Source: SKHV01 sp963678565
Lineage (GTDB): Bacteria > Bacteroidota > Bacteroidia > Bacteroidales > Prolixibacteraceae
NCBI GenBank assembly: GCA_963678565.1
Contig: OY782875.1
Coordinates: forward strand, 3,658,001 to 3,722,000
Direction: 5' to 3'
DNA length: 64,000 nucleotides
Below are positions 1-9,344 of this stretch, piece after piece (position 1 is the stretch's first letter; each line of letters opens with the position of its first letter). Position numbers and translations under genes: made by a program. The notes beneath the pieces are model-generated. The model was not told where the DNA came from. It was given only the letters and a program-made list of their open reading frames with translations, and did not search any database.

Positions 1-1188
1 TTTGCAATAAAATTTGTCGACTGTAAATACATTAACATTACTGGCTCAGGAAATGCAAATCATTATTACGGTATAAAATTAAGCGCTTTTAATACTGGCT
101 TACAATTTACAGGGCTCTCTTCAGATTGCGAAGCTTCGTTTATTAAAATTGATTTGGATGGTTTCTTCGGAATTTATGCCAAGCAAGATTACAAAGGCGA
201 TCCGCCAACTCCAATTCCTCAATTTTACAATTTGAAAATCCATGATTGTTTGATCAAGAATGTATCAGAAGGTATGTATTTGGGGGAAACAATAAGCCCG
301 GGAATGGAATTTCGCCACGTTGAAATTTACAACAACATTGTTTACAATACCGGTAGAGAAGCAATTCAAATTGCAAATATGCCCGAAGATGTTAAGATCT
401 ATAACAACACCTTATACAATGCAGGGCTCGACAGTGATTTATATCAACAAAATATACTACAAATTGGCGATAATAGTGCAGCTGAAGTTTACAATAACAT
501 ATTAATTGGCGCCGAATCTTTTGGAATCATTTCATTTGGAAATGGGAACAATAAATTTTACAATAATTACATTGCCAATTGCCAAGGTATATTTATCGAC
601 AATAGAAAATATATCGATACAACTGCAGTGGTTGAAATCTCCAACAATTATTTTCACAATATTTTTAACGAACAAATTGTAAGAAATCTAAATGGCTTTG
701 TTCATTTTATTCTAAATGACAACCAGTACGATACTGACCAATCTTTTTTCATCAGCAATACCAACAAATATGAATTAAGCAATAACACGCTTACTACTGT
801 TCATGAAATAGATTTTACTTCGATTGAACTTGAAGATTTTACATTAACAGAAAGTAATGATTCTATTTTCCGCACTTTAGGAGCGCAACCACTTTTGAGA
901 AACAAATATGGAATTAATTCAAAGGCCGAAAACCATAAAGTTAGGATTTACCCCAATCCTTTTGATGACTACATCAAAGTTGATTTTGAAGAGTTTACCA
1001 ACGAGTCAATTAAGATTAAAATTATGAGTATCGATGGACTTCTAGTTTTCAGAAAGTCATTTAAGCAAAGTGAGATTTTTAACAACAAAATTAAAATCCC
1101 TCAAAATTTACCTTGTGGAAGTTATCTTGTAAGTGTTAAGGCAGATAACAATATGATTCAAAGCAGATTGATAATAAAAACTAATTAA
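1..1188 (+). CDS. Secreted right-handed beta-helix protein with type IX secretion tail (5' truncated by window)
   Basis: The reading frame is open from base 1, so the gene begins before the window. The visible 395 residues hold many short turns ending in asparagine ladders (YNNI, YNNT, YNNY, SNNY), typical of parallel beta-helix repeat proteins such as polysaccharide lyases or surface adhesins. The last ~80 residues start with VRIYPNPFDDYIKV and end in a beta-rich module. This is the type A sorting domain of the type IX secretion system, which sends proteins across the outer membrane and is removed at the surface. The catalytic class cannot be told from this fragment. The gene ends directly against the stop of the convergent gene at 1189. 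Confidence 0.85.
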   Translation, partial: FAIKFVDCKYINITGSGNANHYYGIKLSAFNTGLQFTGLSSDCEASFIKIDLDGFFGIYAKQDYKGDPPTPIPQFYNLKIHDCLIKNVSEGMYLGETISPGMEFRHVEIYNNIVYNTGREAIQIANMPEDVKIYNNTLYNAGLDSDLYQQNILQIGDNSAAEVYNNILIGAESFGIISFGNGNNKFYNNYIANCQGIFIDNRKYIDTTAVVEISNNYFHNIFNEQIVRNLNGFVHFILNDNQYDTDQSFFISNTNKYELSNNTLTTVHEIDFTSIELEDFTLTESNDSIFRTLGAQPLLRNKYGINSKAENHKVRIYPNPFDDYIKVDFEEFTNESIKIKIMSIDGLLVFRKSFKQSEIFNNKIKIPQNLPCGSYLVSVKADNNMIQSRLIIKTN

Positions 1189-2310
1189 TTAAGCCGTTGG
1201 AAAACGAAGTATAAATTTGGTGCCTTCTCCAACCGTACTTTCAACATTTATTTCACCACCGTTTCGAACAACAAAATCGTGACACAGAATTAAACCTAAA
1301 CCACTTCCCGACTCCTTATTAGTTCCATAAGTGCTTAAATGTTGCGTTTTATTGAATAATTTCCCAATATTTTCCTTTGAAATTCCAACACCACTGTCCT
1401 CAACAATAATATTTGTATAGGCTCCATCGACTTCAGACGAAATTGATATTTCACCTTCGTTAGGAGTAAACTTGATGGCATTTGATAATAGATTTCGAAA
1501 AACTATTTTAATTGTATTCAAGTCAACATTTAAGCAAATTGAATCGTCGACATTTGTATTAAATTGAATTTTCTTAAAGGTTAGATTTCCTTTGTTTAGG
1601 ATGTAGATGCTATCAATTAAATCTTTGAGATTAACTTTTTCAGGAATTAAATTCAAATTTCCACTCTGTGATTTTGCCCACCCCAATAGGTTTTCTAACA
1701 AACTAAACACCTCATCGGTAGTTTTCACCAGCACATCCAAAGTTTCTGCTAATTCTTCATCATCGCAATTATGGGTTGATTGCGATAGAAACTCTAAGCT
1801 CATTTTTACGCTGCTTAGCGGTGAGCGCAGGTCGTGACCAATGACCGAAAACATTTTATCCTTAATCGAATTTAGCTCTGTTAAATAGTTGGATGTTTCC
1901 TGTAACTCATCACGAGTCATTTTTAGATCGAGATGTGTTTGAACTCTACTAATAAACTCAGCTTTATTAAAAGGTTTCGAAATATAATCGACCCCTCCAA
2001 CCTCGAATCCCCTAACAATATTTTCCTTGTCGTTTAAGGCAGTTAAAAATATTACCGGGATATTTTCATTGTCTTTATCTTCCTTAATAATTTTACAAGC
2101 TTCGTATCCATCCATTTCAGGCATCATAACATCCATGAGAATTAAATCAGGACGAGTTCGCTTAACCATTTCAATAGCTCCCAAACCATCGGTTGCTATT
2201 ACAATTTTATATTTCAACAACTGCAGTGTAATTGCAATAATTTTAACATTTGTTGGATTGTCGTCAACAATTAAAACAGTTGGTGTATTTAAGCTTGTAT
2301 TTGAAACCAT
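1189..2310 (-). CDS. Receiver domain-histidine kinase protein (REC-HisKA-HATPase)
   Basis: 373 residues, cytosolic, with no membrane segment. The N-terminal receiver domain (about 10-128) has the acidic pair D16-D17, the phospho-acceptor D60 in LMDVMMPEMDG and K112 in SKPF. It is followed by a HisKA dimerisation domain with H159 (GHDLRSPLS) and an ATPase domain with an N box (NLLSNAIKFTP) and G boxes (DSGVGIS, GSGLGLILC). A receiver at the N-terminus means the kinase is itself controlled by phosphorelay. It lies 6 bp downstream of the UDP-glucuronate decarboxylase gene, so it is probably the last gene of the ugd operon. The cognate output protein is not in the window. Confidence 0.9.
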   Translation of the reverse strand: MVSNTSLNTPTVLIVDDNPTNVKIIAITLQLLKYKIVIATDGLGAIEMVKRTRPDLILMDVMMPEMDGYEACKIIKEDKDNENIPVIFLTALNDKENIVRGFEVGGVDYISKPFNKAEFISRVQTHLDLKMTRDELQETSNYLTELNSIKDKMFSVIGHDLRSPLSSVKMSLEFLSQSTHNCDDEELAETLDVLVKTTDEVFSLLENLLGWAKSQSGNLNLIPEKVNLKDLIDSIYILNKGNLTFKKIQFNTNVDDSICLNVDLNTIKIVFRNLLSNAIKFTPNEGEISISSEVDGAYTNIIVEDSGVGISKENIGKLFNKTQHLSTYGTNKESGSGLGLILCHDFVVRNGGEINVESTVGEGTKFILRFPTA

Positions 2311-2316
2311 TAAGAT

Positions 2317-3267
2317 TTATTTCTGAGTGTTTTTTAATAAATGATCAAAGTAATCAATCGTTTTTTCTAAACCTTCACGAAGTGGAACTTTGGGTTCCCA
2401 ACCATTCAGTTTTTCTTTTGCCAAACTAATGTCTGGTTGTCTTTTCATTGGATCATCTTGCGGCAATGGTTGATAAATTAATTTTGAAGAAGAACCCGTA
2501 ATATCAAGTATCTCGTTGGCCAATTCTATCATGGTAAACTCTCCAGGGTTTCCAATATTTACAGGTCCAAAAAAATCATCGCCGGTGTTCATCATTCGTG
2601 TCATTCCCTCAACTAAATCGCTAACATACTGAAAACTTCTTGTTTGTGAACCATCACCAAAAATGGTAATGTCCTTCCCTTTCAATGCTTGTACAATAAA
2701 GTTAGAAACAACTCGTCCATCATCAGGATTCATATTTGGCCCATAGGTGTTAAATATTCTGATGATTTTAATATTTACATTGTTTTGCTTATGATAGTCG
2801 ATAAACAAGGTTTCGGCACATCGTTTTCCTTCGTCGTAACACGAGCGAACACCAATTGGATTAACATTTCCCCAATAACTTTCAACTTGCGGATGAACAG
2901 CCGGGTCGCCATAAACCTCGCTGGTACTTGCCTGCAATACTTTTGCCTTAACTCGCTTGGCCAATCCTAACATATTGATGGCCCCCATCACCGATGTTTT
3001 TATCGTTTTTATCGGATTGTACTGATAATGTATAGGACTTGCAGGGCAGGCTAAATTGTATATTTCGTCTACCTCTACTTTGTACGGATCAATTACATCG
3101 TGACGAACCAACTCGAAATGAGCATTTCCAATTAAATCCAGCACATTTTCCTTGGTTCCAGTGAAATAGTTGTCTAGGCAAATTACATCATTGCCTTCAT
3201 TTAATAATCTTCGACATAAATGAGAACCAACAAATCCTGCACCACCTGTTACTAAAATCCGCTTCAT
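2317..3267 (-). CDS. UDP-glucuronate decarboxylase (UDP-xylose synthase), extended SDR family
   Basis: 316 residues, the usual length for bacterial UXS. The N-terminal Rossmann motif GGAGFVGSH (8-16) binds NAD. The TSE segment (115-117) and Y144-xxx-K148 (in SCYDEGKR) are the active-site residues. The segment RIFNTYGPNM and the YVSDLVEGM region are characteristic of UXS rather than of 4-epimerases or dTDP-glucose dehydratases. It converts UDP-glucuronate to UDP-xylose in the cytosol. It lies 2 bp after ugd, which makes its substrate, so the pair forms a pathway for xylose-containing surface glycans. Confidence 0.92.
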   Translation of the reverse strand: MKRILVTGGAGFVGSHLCRRLLNEGNDVICLDNYFTGTKENVLDLIGNAHFELVRHDVIDPYKVEVDEIYNLACPASPIHYQYNPIKTIKTSVMGAINMLGLAKRVKAKVLQASTSEVYGDPAVHPQVESYWGNVNPIGVRSCYDEGKRCAETLFIDYHKQNNVNIKIIRIFNTYGPNMNPDDGRVVSNFIVQALKGKDITIFGDGSQTRSFQYVSDLVEGMTRMMNTGDDFFGPVNIGNPGEFTMIELANEILDITGSSSKLIYQPLPQDDPMKRQPDISLAKEKLNGWEPKVPLREGLEKTIDYFDHLLKNTQK

Positions 3268-3269
3268 AA

Positions 3270-4598
3270 TTAATTTATTACTGGTTTCCTTCCAATTGGG
3301 TAATAAGAAAAGCCTAAATCATTTAATTCTTCTGGCTCATAAATATTACGTCCATCAAAGATGATTTTATTTTTTAGTAATTTCTCTAAAACTCTAAAAT
3401 TTGGCATTCGAAATTCGGGCCATTCAGTTGCTAATATCAAGGCATCGGCATCAATACATGCATCGTATTCATCTTTTGCAAAAGTTATTCTATCACCCAA
3501 AATCCTCTTGCCTTCTTCCATGGCAACTGGATCGTAAGCAGCAACAGTTGCGCCAGCTTCAAGAAGCATATCGATGATTACTAAAGCAGGCGCCTCGCGC
3601 ATATCGTCGGTTTTTGGTTTAAAGGCCAAGCCCCACAATGCAAACTTCTTATCTTTCAAGTTTTTACCAAAATATTTAAATATTTTAGCAGGAATAACCG
3701 TTTTCTGACGATAATTGACCGATTCAACTGCTTTTAGTATTTCTAAGGAATAATTGTTTTCGTCGGCCGTACGGACCAATGCTTGTACATCTTTTGGGAA
3801 ACAAGAACCGCCATATCCAGTACCGGGATAAATAAATTTGTTTCCAATACGGATATCTGATCCAATACCTTTTCGTACATTATCAACATCGGCACCTACA
3901 ATTTCGCATAAATTAGCAATATCGTTAATAAAACTAATTTTTGTGGCCAACATCGAATTGGCAGCATATTTTGTCATTTCGGAAGAAAGAATATCCATGA
4001 ATAAGATTGGATGCCCATTTAATAAGAAGGCTTTGTATAAGCGTTTCATTACCTTTTGAGCTTCTTCCGACTCAGTACCAATTACAATTCTATCAGGACG
4101 TAGAAAGTCATTTACAGCACTTCCTTCTTTTAAAAACTCAGGATTAGATGCAACATCAAATGGAATATTCACACCTCGTTTTTCTAATTCTTCTGCAACA
4201 GCAGCTTTTACTTTTTGCGATGTACCCACTGGAACAGTACTTTTGGTAATAATCACCAAGTAATGATCCATTGTTCTTCCAACTTCTCGTGCAACCCCAA
4301 GTACATATTTTAAATCGGCACTCCCGTCCTCATCGGGAGGAGTTCCAACAGCAATAAACACCGCTTCGGCACCGTCGATACTCTCAGCTAAATTGGTAGA
4401 AAATTTCAAACGCCCTTTGTCAACATTTCTTTTATAAACTTCTTCAAGACCAGGTTCATAAATTGGTATAATTCCGTTTTTTAAACCCTCAATTTTTTTC
4501 TGATCGATATCAACACAAGTAACTTCAACACCTGTTTCGGCAAAACAAGTTCCTGAGACTAAACCGACATACCCTGTACCTACTACTGAAATTTTCAT
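3270..4598 (-). CDS. ugd: UDP-glucose 6-dehydrogenase
   Basis: 442 residues. It oxidises UDP-glucose to UDP-glucuronate with two NAD. The NAD-binding motif GTGYVGL is at 7-13, and the catalytic cysteine C266 sits in GTGYGGSCFPKD. The C-terminal UDP-binding domain (about 320-435) includes FKPKTDDMREAP. It is the first gene of a tight minus-strand operon with the UDP-xylose synthase and a receiver-kinase gene. No TAnnTTTG element was found in the upstream 200 bp. Confidence 0.95.
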   Translation of the reverse strand: MKISVVGTGYVGLVSGTCFAETGVEVTCVDIDQKKIEGLKNGIIPIYEPGLEEVYKRNVDKGRLKFSTNLAESIDGAEAVFIAVGTPPDEDGSADLKYVLGVAREVGRTMDHYLVIITKSTVPVGTSQKVKAAVAEELEKRGVNIPFDVASNPEFLKEGSAVNDFLRPDRIVIGTESEEAQKVMKRLYKAFLLNGHPILFMDILSSEMTKYAANSMLATKISFINDIANLCEIVGADVDNVRKGIGSDIRIGNKFIYPGTGYGGSCFPKDVQALVRTADENNYSLEILKAVESVNYRQKTVIPAKIFKYFGKNLKDKKFALWGLAFKPKTDDMREAPALVIIDMLLEAGATVAAYDPVAMEEGKRILGDRITFAKDEYDACIDADALILATEWPEFRMPNFRVLEKLLKNKIIFDGRNIYEPEELNDLGFSYYPIGRKPVIN

Positions 4599-5000
4599 TT
4601 GTAAACTAGTTATATATTGTCAACTCTATTTTAAAATATTAAACTCGTAATGAATAAATAGAAATCTGATTTAAGTAAATATAGTATTTTCCTTTGTTTA
4701 AACATAAAAAAAGCATCATATCTACAATTATACATTATCAAAATAGACTTTTTTTTTATATATTAAGCCATATAAATTATTCTTTATAACACAATGAATA
4801 TAATCTTATCGAAAAGTAATACGTTTAAATTCCAGAACATTTTCTCATTTGAATGAATTAATCTATTGGAATTAATCTATTCATAAAAATTAAAGCATCA
4901 AATTGCAATAACAATTGAATTGATTTTGAAATGAGAAATTAGAATTTTGGATAATATTAACCTGCCAGAAATAGTAGGGCTTAATCTATATTAGCTGAAC
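4599..5000. other. AT-rich divergent intergenic region
   Basis: About 400 bp between the divergent ugd and hybrid-kinase genes. It is strongly AT-rich with several poly-T and poly-A runs and must contain promoters for both directions. No exact TAnnTTTG element, strong dyad or short ORF of note was found. Confidence 0.5.
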
Positions 5001-8000
5001 ATGAGAAACAAACTTGATTTACTACAAAAGAAGCTGGAAAAAGAAATTGCAGCTAGGCAGAATGCGGAACAATTATTGGAAAATAAAACCAATCAGCTTC
5101 ACGATGTAAATCATCAATTACAATCGGCTAATGAGAAATTAAAGAGTCTGGTAGCAGATCGTACAAACAAGCTAAAACAAGCTGAAAGCGATTATGAGTT
5201 TCTGGTTGAAAGTATAAATGATATAATTTTTAGGACAACTCTCGACGGTAAAATCACTTTTGCAAATAATTTTGCTTCAAACTTACTCGATACCAATAAT
5301 AAGAAGTTAGTTGGCCAAAATATCATCGATTACATCCCAAACGAAGCAAAACAAGTTCTTTTAACACATTTAAAAAAAGAATTCATAAGAAGAAATTGCT
5401 TTACTTATTATGAAATTCCAATTCAAATTAAGAAAGAAAAAGTATGGTTTGGTTTAAACATTCATTTCTCGAGTAGAGATTGTAAAGCATGTATCAACCG
5501 TAAAAAAAATACAAAGAATATTGGAAAAAACCTAAATGCGAGAAGTGTATGCACCTTTAGTGAAGTAATAATTGTTTGCCACGATATAACTTCTCAAAAA
5601 GAAAATCAGTTTAAGCTGATGAAAAGTGAGCAAAAATACCGTGAGTTTACGGAAACCTTGCCCGAAATGATTTGTGAAGTAGATAGCAATGGAATATTGT
5701 TATACGCAAATCAATTTGCAATCGAAAAATTTGGATACACGAAAGAAGAAGCTTTAGAGCATAAATTTCCAATTAAAAATATTTTCCCCTTAGAGCACCG
5801 AATTGAGTACTACAAAGCAATTAAGGCATTAAAATCAAAAAAAGAAACCTTAACGAAGGAAACTGTTGCCATGAAAAAAAATGGAGAATCATTTCCTGTA
5901 TTAATGCATGTTTCAGCCATTTACGACCAAGACAAATTAATTGGTATACGTGGTGTAATGCTCGACATTACCAATCGCAAGAAAAACGAACTCGAAATTG
6001 CTCGCAATTTAAAGCAACAACGATTGGTTTCACAAATTTCTTTAAACTATAATTCGCTTGACAATTTTCAGAAAAAGAATAAAGAAACAATCCGACTTAT
6101 TGGCGAACACTCTCAGGTTAGTAGAGTTTACATTTTTGAAAATAGTGCCGATGGGCTTACAACATCAAACACCTATGAATGGTGTAACAACGCTATCGAG
6201 CCTCAAATCGATGAATTACAAAATCTACCATTCAATGAGCTCTTGCCAAGCTGGAACAAATTATTGATAAACGAAGGGATGGTTTATTCTGAGAATATCA
6301 AAGACCTTCCAAAAGACATTTATGATATTCTAGAGCCGCAAGCGATCAAATCAATTATCGTATTACCAATTCGCACGAAGAATAAAATTTCTGGCTTTAT
6401 AGGTTTCGATGAATGCATTATAAACCGAAAGTGGAAACACGCCGAAATAGAACTTTTAAAAACAATCGCCAACTTAATATCCAATGCTTTCGAGCGTAAT
6501 ATCATAAAAGACGAACTGGTAAACAGAGAACGAGAAAATCGATTAATCTTAGAATCAATTCCCGATTCAATATTAAACATTAACAACAAGGGAGAAATAT
6601 TATCTTCAAAAACGGATAAATCATTCAAGATTTTTTCGAAGATTAAATCGAATCAAAAAAACACAATCTTCTCGATATTCAATGAACAGCTTTCAGAAAA
6701 TTTCTTCAAAGCCATTAAAATTTGCTTAATCGAAAACACCTATCATTTCGACTTCGAATTTGTTTCAGTAAAAGGATTAGAATATTACGAGGTAAGAATG
6801 ATAAAGTTAAAAGGCAAAGAAGTATTAACAATTGTTCGTAATGTAACTGAATTAAGAGAAAACGAAAAGCAATTAAAAATTGCAAAAACAACCGCCGAAG
6901 AAGCATCAAAAAGTAAATCTGAATTTCTGGCTAACGTGTCGCACGAAATTAGAACACCAATGAATGCAATTCTGGGTTTTAGCGAATGGCTTTTAGACAA
7001 CACCGACAACAAGCAACACAAAGAGTATCTGAATACAATAATAGTTAGTGGCCAGAAGTTATTAGCATTAATTAACGACATTTTAGACTTCTCAAAAATC
7101 GAATCTGGAAAAATAGATATTGAGATACATCCAATGAAATACAAAAAAATACTAAATGATATAAAACTTGTATTTCAACATAAAATAGAAGAAAAAGGGC
7201 TGTCCATTTCGTTTAACATCGACAAATCGGTTCCCGATGTAATTTATATGGACGAACTAAGATTCTATCAAATCATCTTTAATTTAGTAAGCAATGCCAT
7301 CAAGTTTACTTCCCAAGGATATATTCAAATTTCATCGTTTGCAACGCCCACAAGTGTCGAAAATGAAATTGACTTGGTCGTGAATGTAGAAGATACAGGA
7401 ATTGGGATCAACAAAGAACAACAAGAACAAATATTTGAATCGTTTAGGCAAACCAGTGGACAAAGCAATCGACATTACGAAGGTACTGGATTGGGATTGG
7501 CAATAATTAAGGGATTATTGAAAAACCTAAACGGCAATATTAACTTAAAAAGTTCACCAGGAAAAGGTTCAACCTTTACAATAAAACTGAATAATGTACA
7601 AGTCGATTTTTCCGATGAAGTAATAGATGATTCAACCAAAATGGCTTTAAATGCATCGCTTAAACCTGCCACCATAATGATCATCGATGATATCGAATAC
7701 AATATCGACTTGTTGAAAAAATCAATAAACAATACACAGATAACTTATATCGAAGCATTCGATGGTCATGAAGCTTTAAACAAACTTAAAACACAACATC
7801 CCGATATTATTTTCCTCGATATTAGAATGCCAGGACTTAATGGCTACGATGTTGCTGAGATTATTAAAAACGACGACGAATTAAAACAAATTCCGGTAAT
7901 TGCTTTTACGGCTTCGGTGATCAGATCGCATAACGACAAAATTGAACAACTTTTTGATGGATATCTCCCGAAGCCCATCAACAGAAATGCAGTTCATCAG

Positions 8001-8345
8001 ATCTTGTACAAACACCTCGAAGTTGAGGTTGATAATGAACCAATTATAGAGAATAGTCCACTTTCGGAGCTTAATGAAACTGAAATAGGTAATTCAAATT
8101 TGATTAACGAGCTTAAAAATAAGCTTTATACAAAGTGGTTAGAGATTAAGAACAGCTTAATAATTTATGAGATAGAAGAATTTGCCAATGAGCTAACCAA
8201 CACAGCTGCAAATTACAATTCACCGATGCTAAATAAATTTTGCAGCGAATTAAATATGGGTCTTCAATCCTTTGATATTGAGATCATACAGAAAAAACTA
8301 AAACAATTTCCCGATATTGTTAAAAAGCTAGAGGAACTGATTTAG
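5001..8345 (+). CDS. Large soluble hybrid sensor histidine kinase (coiled coil-PAS-PAS-GAF-PAS-HisKA-HATPase-REC-C-terminal helical domain)
   Basis: 1114 residues with no membrane span, so a cytosolic sensor. Order: coiled coil (1-60), PAS (about 65-200), PAS (about 210-335), GAF (about 340-505), a weaker PAS-like region (about 510-625), HisKA with H648 in VSHEIRTPMNA, HATPase (about 755-880, NLVSNAIKFTS, GTGLGLAI), receiver with D940 in FLDIRMPGLNG, and a ~90-residue helical tail resembling an Hpt domain but with no obvious phosphorylatable histidine motif. The first PAS contains an unusual cysteine-rich insertion (C161, C164, C184, C193). It is monocistronic, and its partner regulator is not adjacent. 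Confidence 0.92.
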   Translation: MRNKLDLLQKKLEKEIAARQNAEQLLENKTNQLHDVNHQLQSANEKLKSLVADRTNKLKQAESDYEFLVESINDIIFRTTLDGKITFANNFASNLLDTNNKKLVGQNIIDYIPNEAKQVLLTHLKKEFIRRNCFTYYEIPIQIKKEKVWFGLNIHFSSRDCKACINRKKNTKNIGKNLNARSVCTFSEVIIVCHDITSQKENQFKLMKSEQKYREFTETLPEMICEVDSNGILLYANQFAIEKFGYTKEEALEHKFPIKNIFPLEHRIEYYKAIKALKSKKETLTKETVAMKKNGESFPVLMHVSAIYDQDKLIGIRGVMLDITNRKKNELEIARNLKQQRLVSQISLNYNSLDNFQKKNKETIRLIGEHSQVSRVYIFENSADGLTTSNTYEWCNNAIEPQIDELQNLPFNELLPSWNKLLINEGMVYSENIKDLPKDIYDILEPQAIKSIIVLPIRTKNKISGFIGFDECIINRKWKHAEIELLKTIANLISNAFERNIIKDELVNRERENRLILESIPDSILNINNKGEILSSKTDKSFKIFSKIKSNQKNTIFSIFNEQLSENFFKAIKICLIENTYHFDFEFVSVKGLEYYEVRMIKLKGKEVLTIVRNVTELRENEKQLKIAKTTAEEASKSKSEFLANVSHEIRTPMNAILGFSEWLLDNTDNKQHKEYLNTIIVSGQKLLALINDILDFSKIESGKIDIEIHPMKYKKILNDIKLVFQHKIEEKGLSISFNIDKSVPDVIYMDELRFYQIIFNLVSNAIKFTSQGYIQISSFATPTSVENEIDLVVNVEDTGIGINKEQQEQIFESFRQTSGQSNRHYEGTGLGLAIIKGLLKNLNGNINLKSSPGKGSTFTIKLNNVQVDFSDEVIDDSTKMALNASLKPATIMIIDDIEYNIDLLKKSINNTQITYIEAFDGHEALNKLKTQHPDIIFLDIRMPGLNGYDVAEIIKNDDELKQIPVIAFTASVIRSHNDKIEQLFDGYLPKPINRNAVHQILYKHLEVEVDNEPIIENSPLSELNETEIGNSNLINELKNKLYTKWLEIKNSLIIYEIEEFANELTNTAANYNSPMLNKFCSELNMGLQSFDIEIIQKKLKQFPDIVKKLEELI

Positions 8346-8447
8346 ATCAATAAAATATTGATAACCAGAATTAAAAAATGATAAGCAAAATCATTTTACC
8401 TACTATTTTAACATATTTCATACGCAATTATCTAGGCATTTTCAAAG

Positions 8448-8455
8448 TAAATTTG
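8448..8455 (+). promoter_or_regulatory. -7 promoter element TAAATTTG ahead of the 59-residue microprotein
   Basis: Exact match to the Bacteroidota -7 consensus TAnnTTTG, 36 bp before the ATG at 8492. No clear TTTG -33 box is seen at the normal distance. Confidence 0.45.
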
Positions 8456-8491
8456 TATTGATAAAACCAAATACATTTCACCGAATTATCA

Positions 8492-8671
8492 ATGAAGCAA
8501 ATCAATCCAAAGAATCTAGTTTACTTAAACAACTATATTATTTCTAAAAGCGTTGAGGCAACTGTAATAAATGTTGTTCTAATACTTTTGCTATTACTAT
8601 ATGTAATAGTAAAATATCCAGCTGCGATTGAGCCATTTGTGCTGCTTTATCAAGACATATTCTCGGGATAG
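8492..8671 (+). CDS. Small single-pass membrane protein (59 aa), function unknown
   Basis: ATG-initiated frame of 59 codons ending in TAG. A charged, polar N-terminus (MKQINPKNLVYLNNYIISK) is followed by a hydrophobic stretch at about 25-41 (INVVLILLLLLYVIVKY) long enough for one membrane helix, then a short tail. A TAnnTTTG promoter element lies 36 bp upstream. It sits alone between the hybrid kinase and the rnf cluster on the same strand. It was not recognised as a known family. It could be a regulator of a nearby membrane complex, or a chance ORF in AT-rich DNA. Confidence 0.45.
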   Translation: MKQINPKNLVYLNNYIISKSVEATVINVVLILLLLLYVIVKYPAAIEPFVLLYQDIFSG

Positions 8672-8883
8672 TTTTCTAATATTCTCTTCAATTTTTCAAA
8701 TTTGATTCTTGCGTATCTAAATTCAAACATCTAATTTAATAGATATCTACAACATCCTTACATTCTGTATAACAGACAATTAATCAACCCATACTTATAG
8801 CTACATTCATTTAAACCTAATCTAAATTATGAATGCTGTTATAAAAAATCATTTCAGATTAATTAATCTTTATAAAATACGTA

Positions 8884-8891
8884 TAGATTTG
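8884..8891 (+). promoter_or_regulatory. -7 promoter element TAGATTTG of the rnf operon
   Basis: Exact TAnnTTTG match 24 bp before the ATG at 8916. It lies inside the reading frame that would start at 8829, so transcription from here would exclude that upstream start. This supports initiation at 8916. Confidence 0.55.
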
Positions 8892-8915
8892 CACGCAATT
8901 AAACCAAAAATCCAA

Positions 8916-9341
8916 ATGGGTTCTAACAAAGAAGTTACGCATACTGGAATTGTTAAAACTATTACTTCAAAAGGGATAACAATTAGTATGATTGTAAATT
9001 CAGGATGTGCAAGTTGCCAAATACAAGGCAGCTGCAACATGTCTGAACAAACTGAAAAGGATCTTAATATCGAATGTGACTCCTCCAACTATAAAGTTGG
9101 TCAAATGGTATTGGTACATCTACAATCAAGCCAAGGATTTCTTGCCTTACTATTGGGTTATATTCTTCCTCTTATTGTACTAATTGCTGTAATTGTAGTT
9201 ATGATGTCTTTGACACAAGAAGAAGGAATTGCTGGTCTGGTTGGGCTAGGTTCGTTAGCTCCTTATTATCTGATATTATATTTACTAAGAAATAAAATCA
9301 AAAATAAATTTACCTATGTGGTTAATCCACTCAATCAATAA
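8916..9341 (+). CDS. RseC/SoxR-reducing-system family membrane protein
   Basis: 141 residues from the ATG at 8916. The frame is open from an ATG at 8829, but the first 29 codons overlap the promoter element at 8884-8891 and family members begin at about this point. The N-terminal part contains the cysteine motif SGCASCQIQGSCNM (C-x2-C-x5-C), typical of RseC proteins. Two membrane helices follow (about 75-97 and 103-122). In gamma-proteobacteria RseC works with Rnf proteins in reducing SoxR. Here it lies 3 bp before rnfB and likely modulates or helps assemble the Rnf complex. Confidence 0.85.
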   Translation: MGSNKEVTHTGIVKTITSKGITISMIVNSGCASCQIQGSCNMSEQTEKDLNIECDSSNYKVGQMVLVHLQSSQGFLALLLGYILPLIVLIAVIVVMMSLTQEEGIAGLVGLGSLAPYYLILYLLRNKIKNKFTYVVNPLNQ

Positions 9342-9344
9342 TTT

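Noticed and set aside
8829..8915. Longer start of the RseC-like protein
   Set aside because: The extra 29 codons contain the -7 promoter box at 8884-8891 and have no family counterpart.
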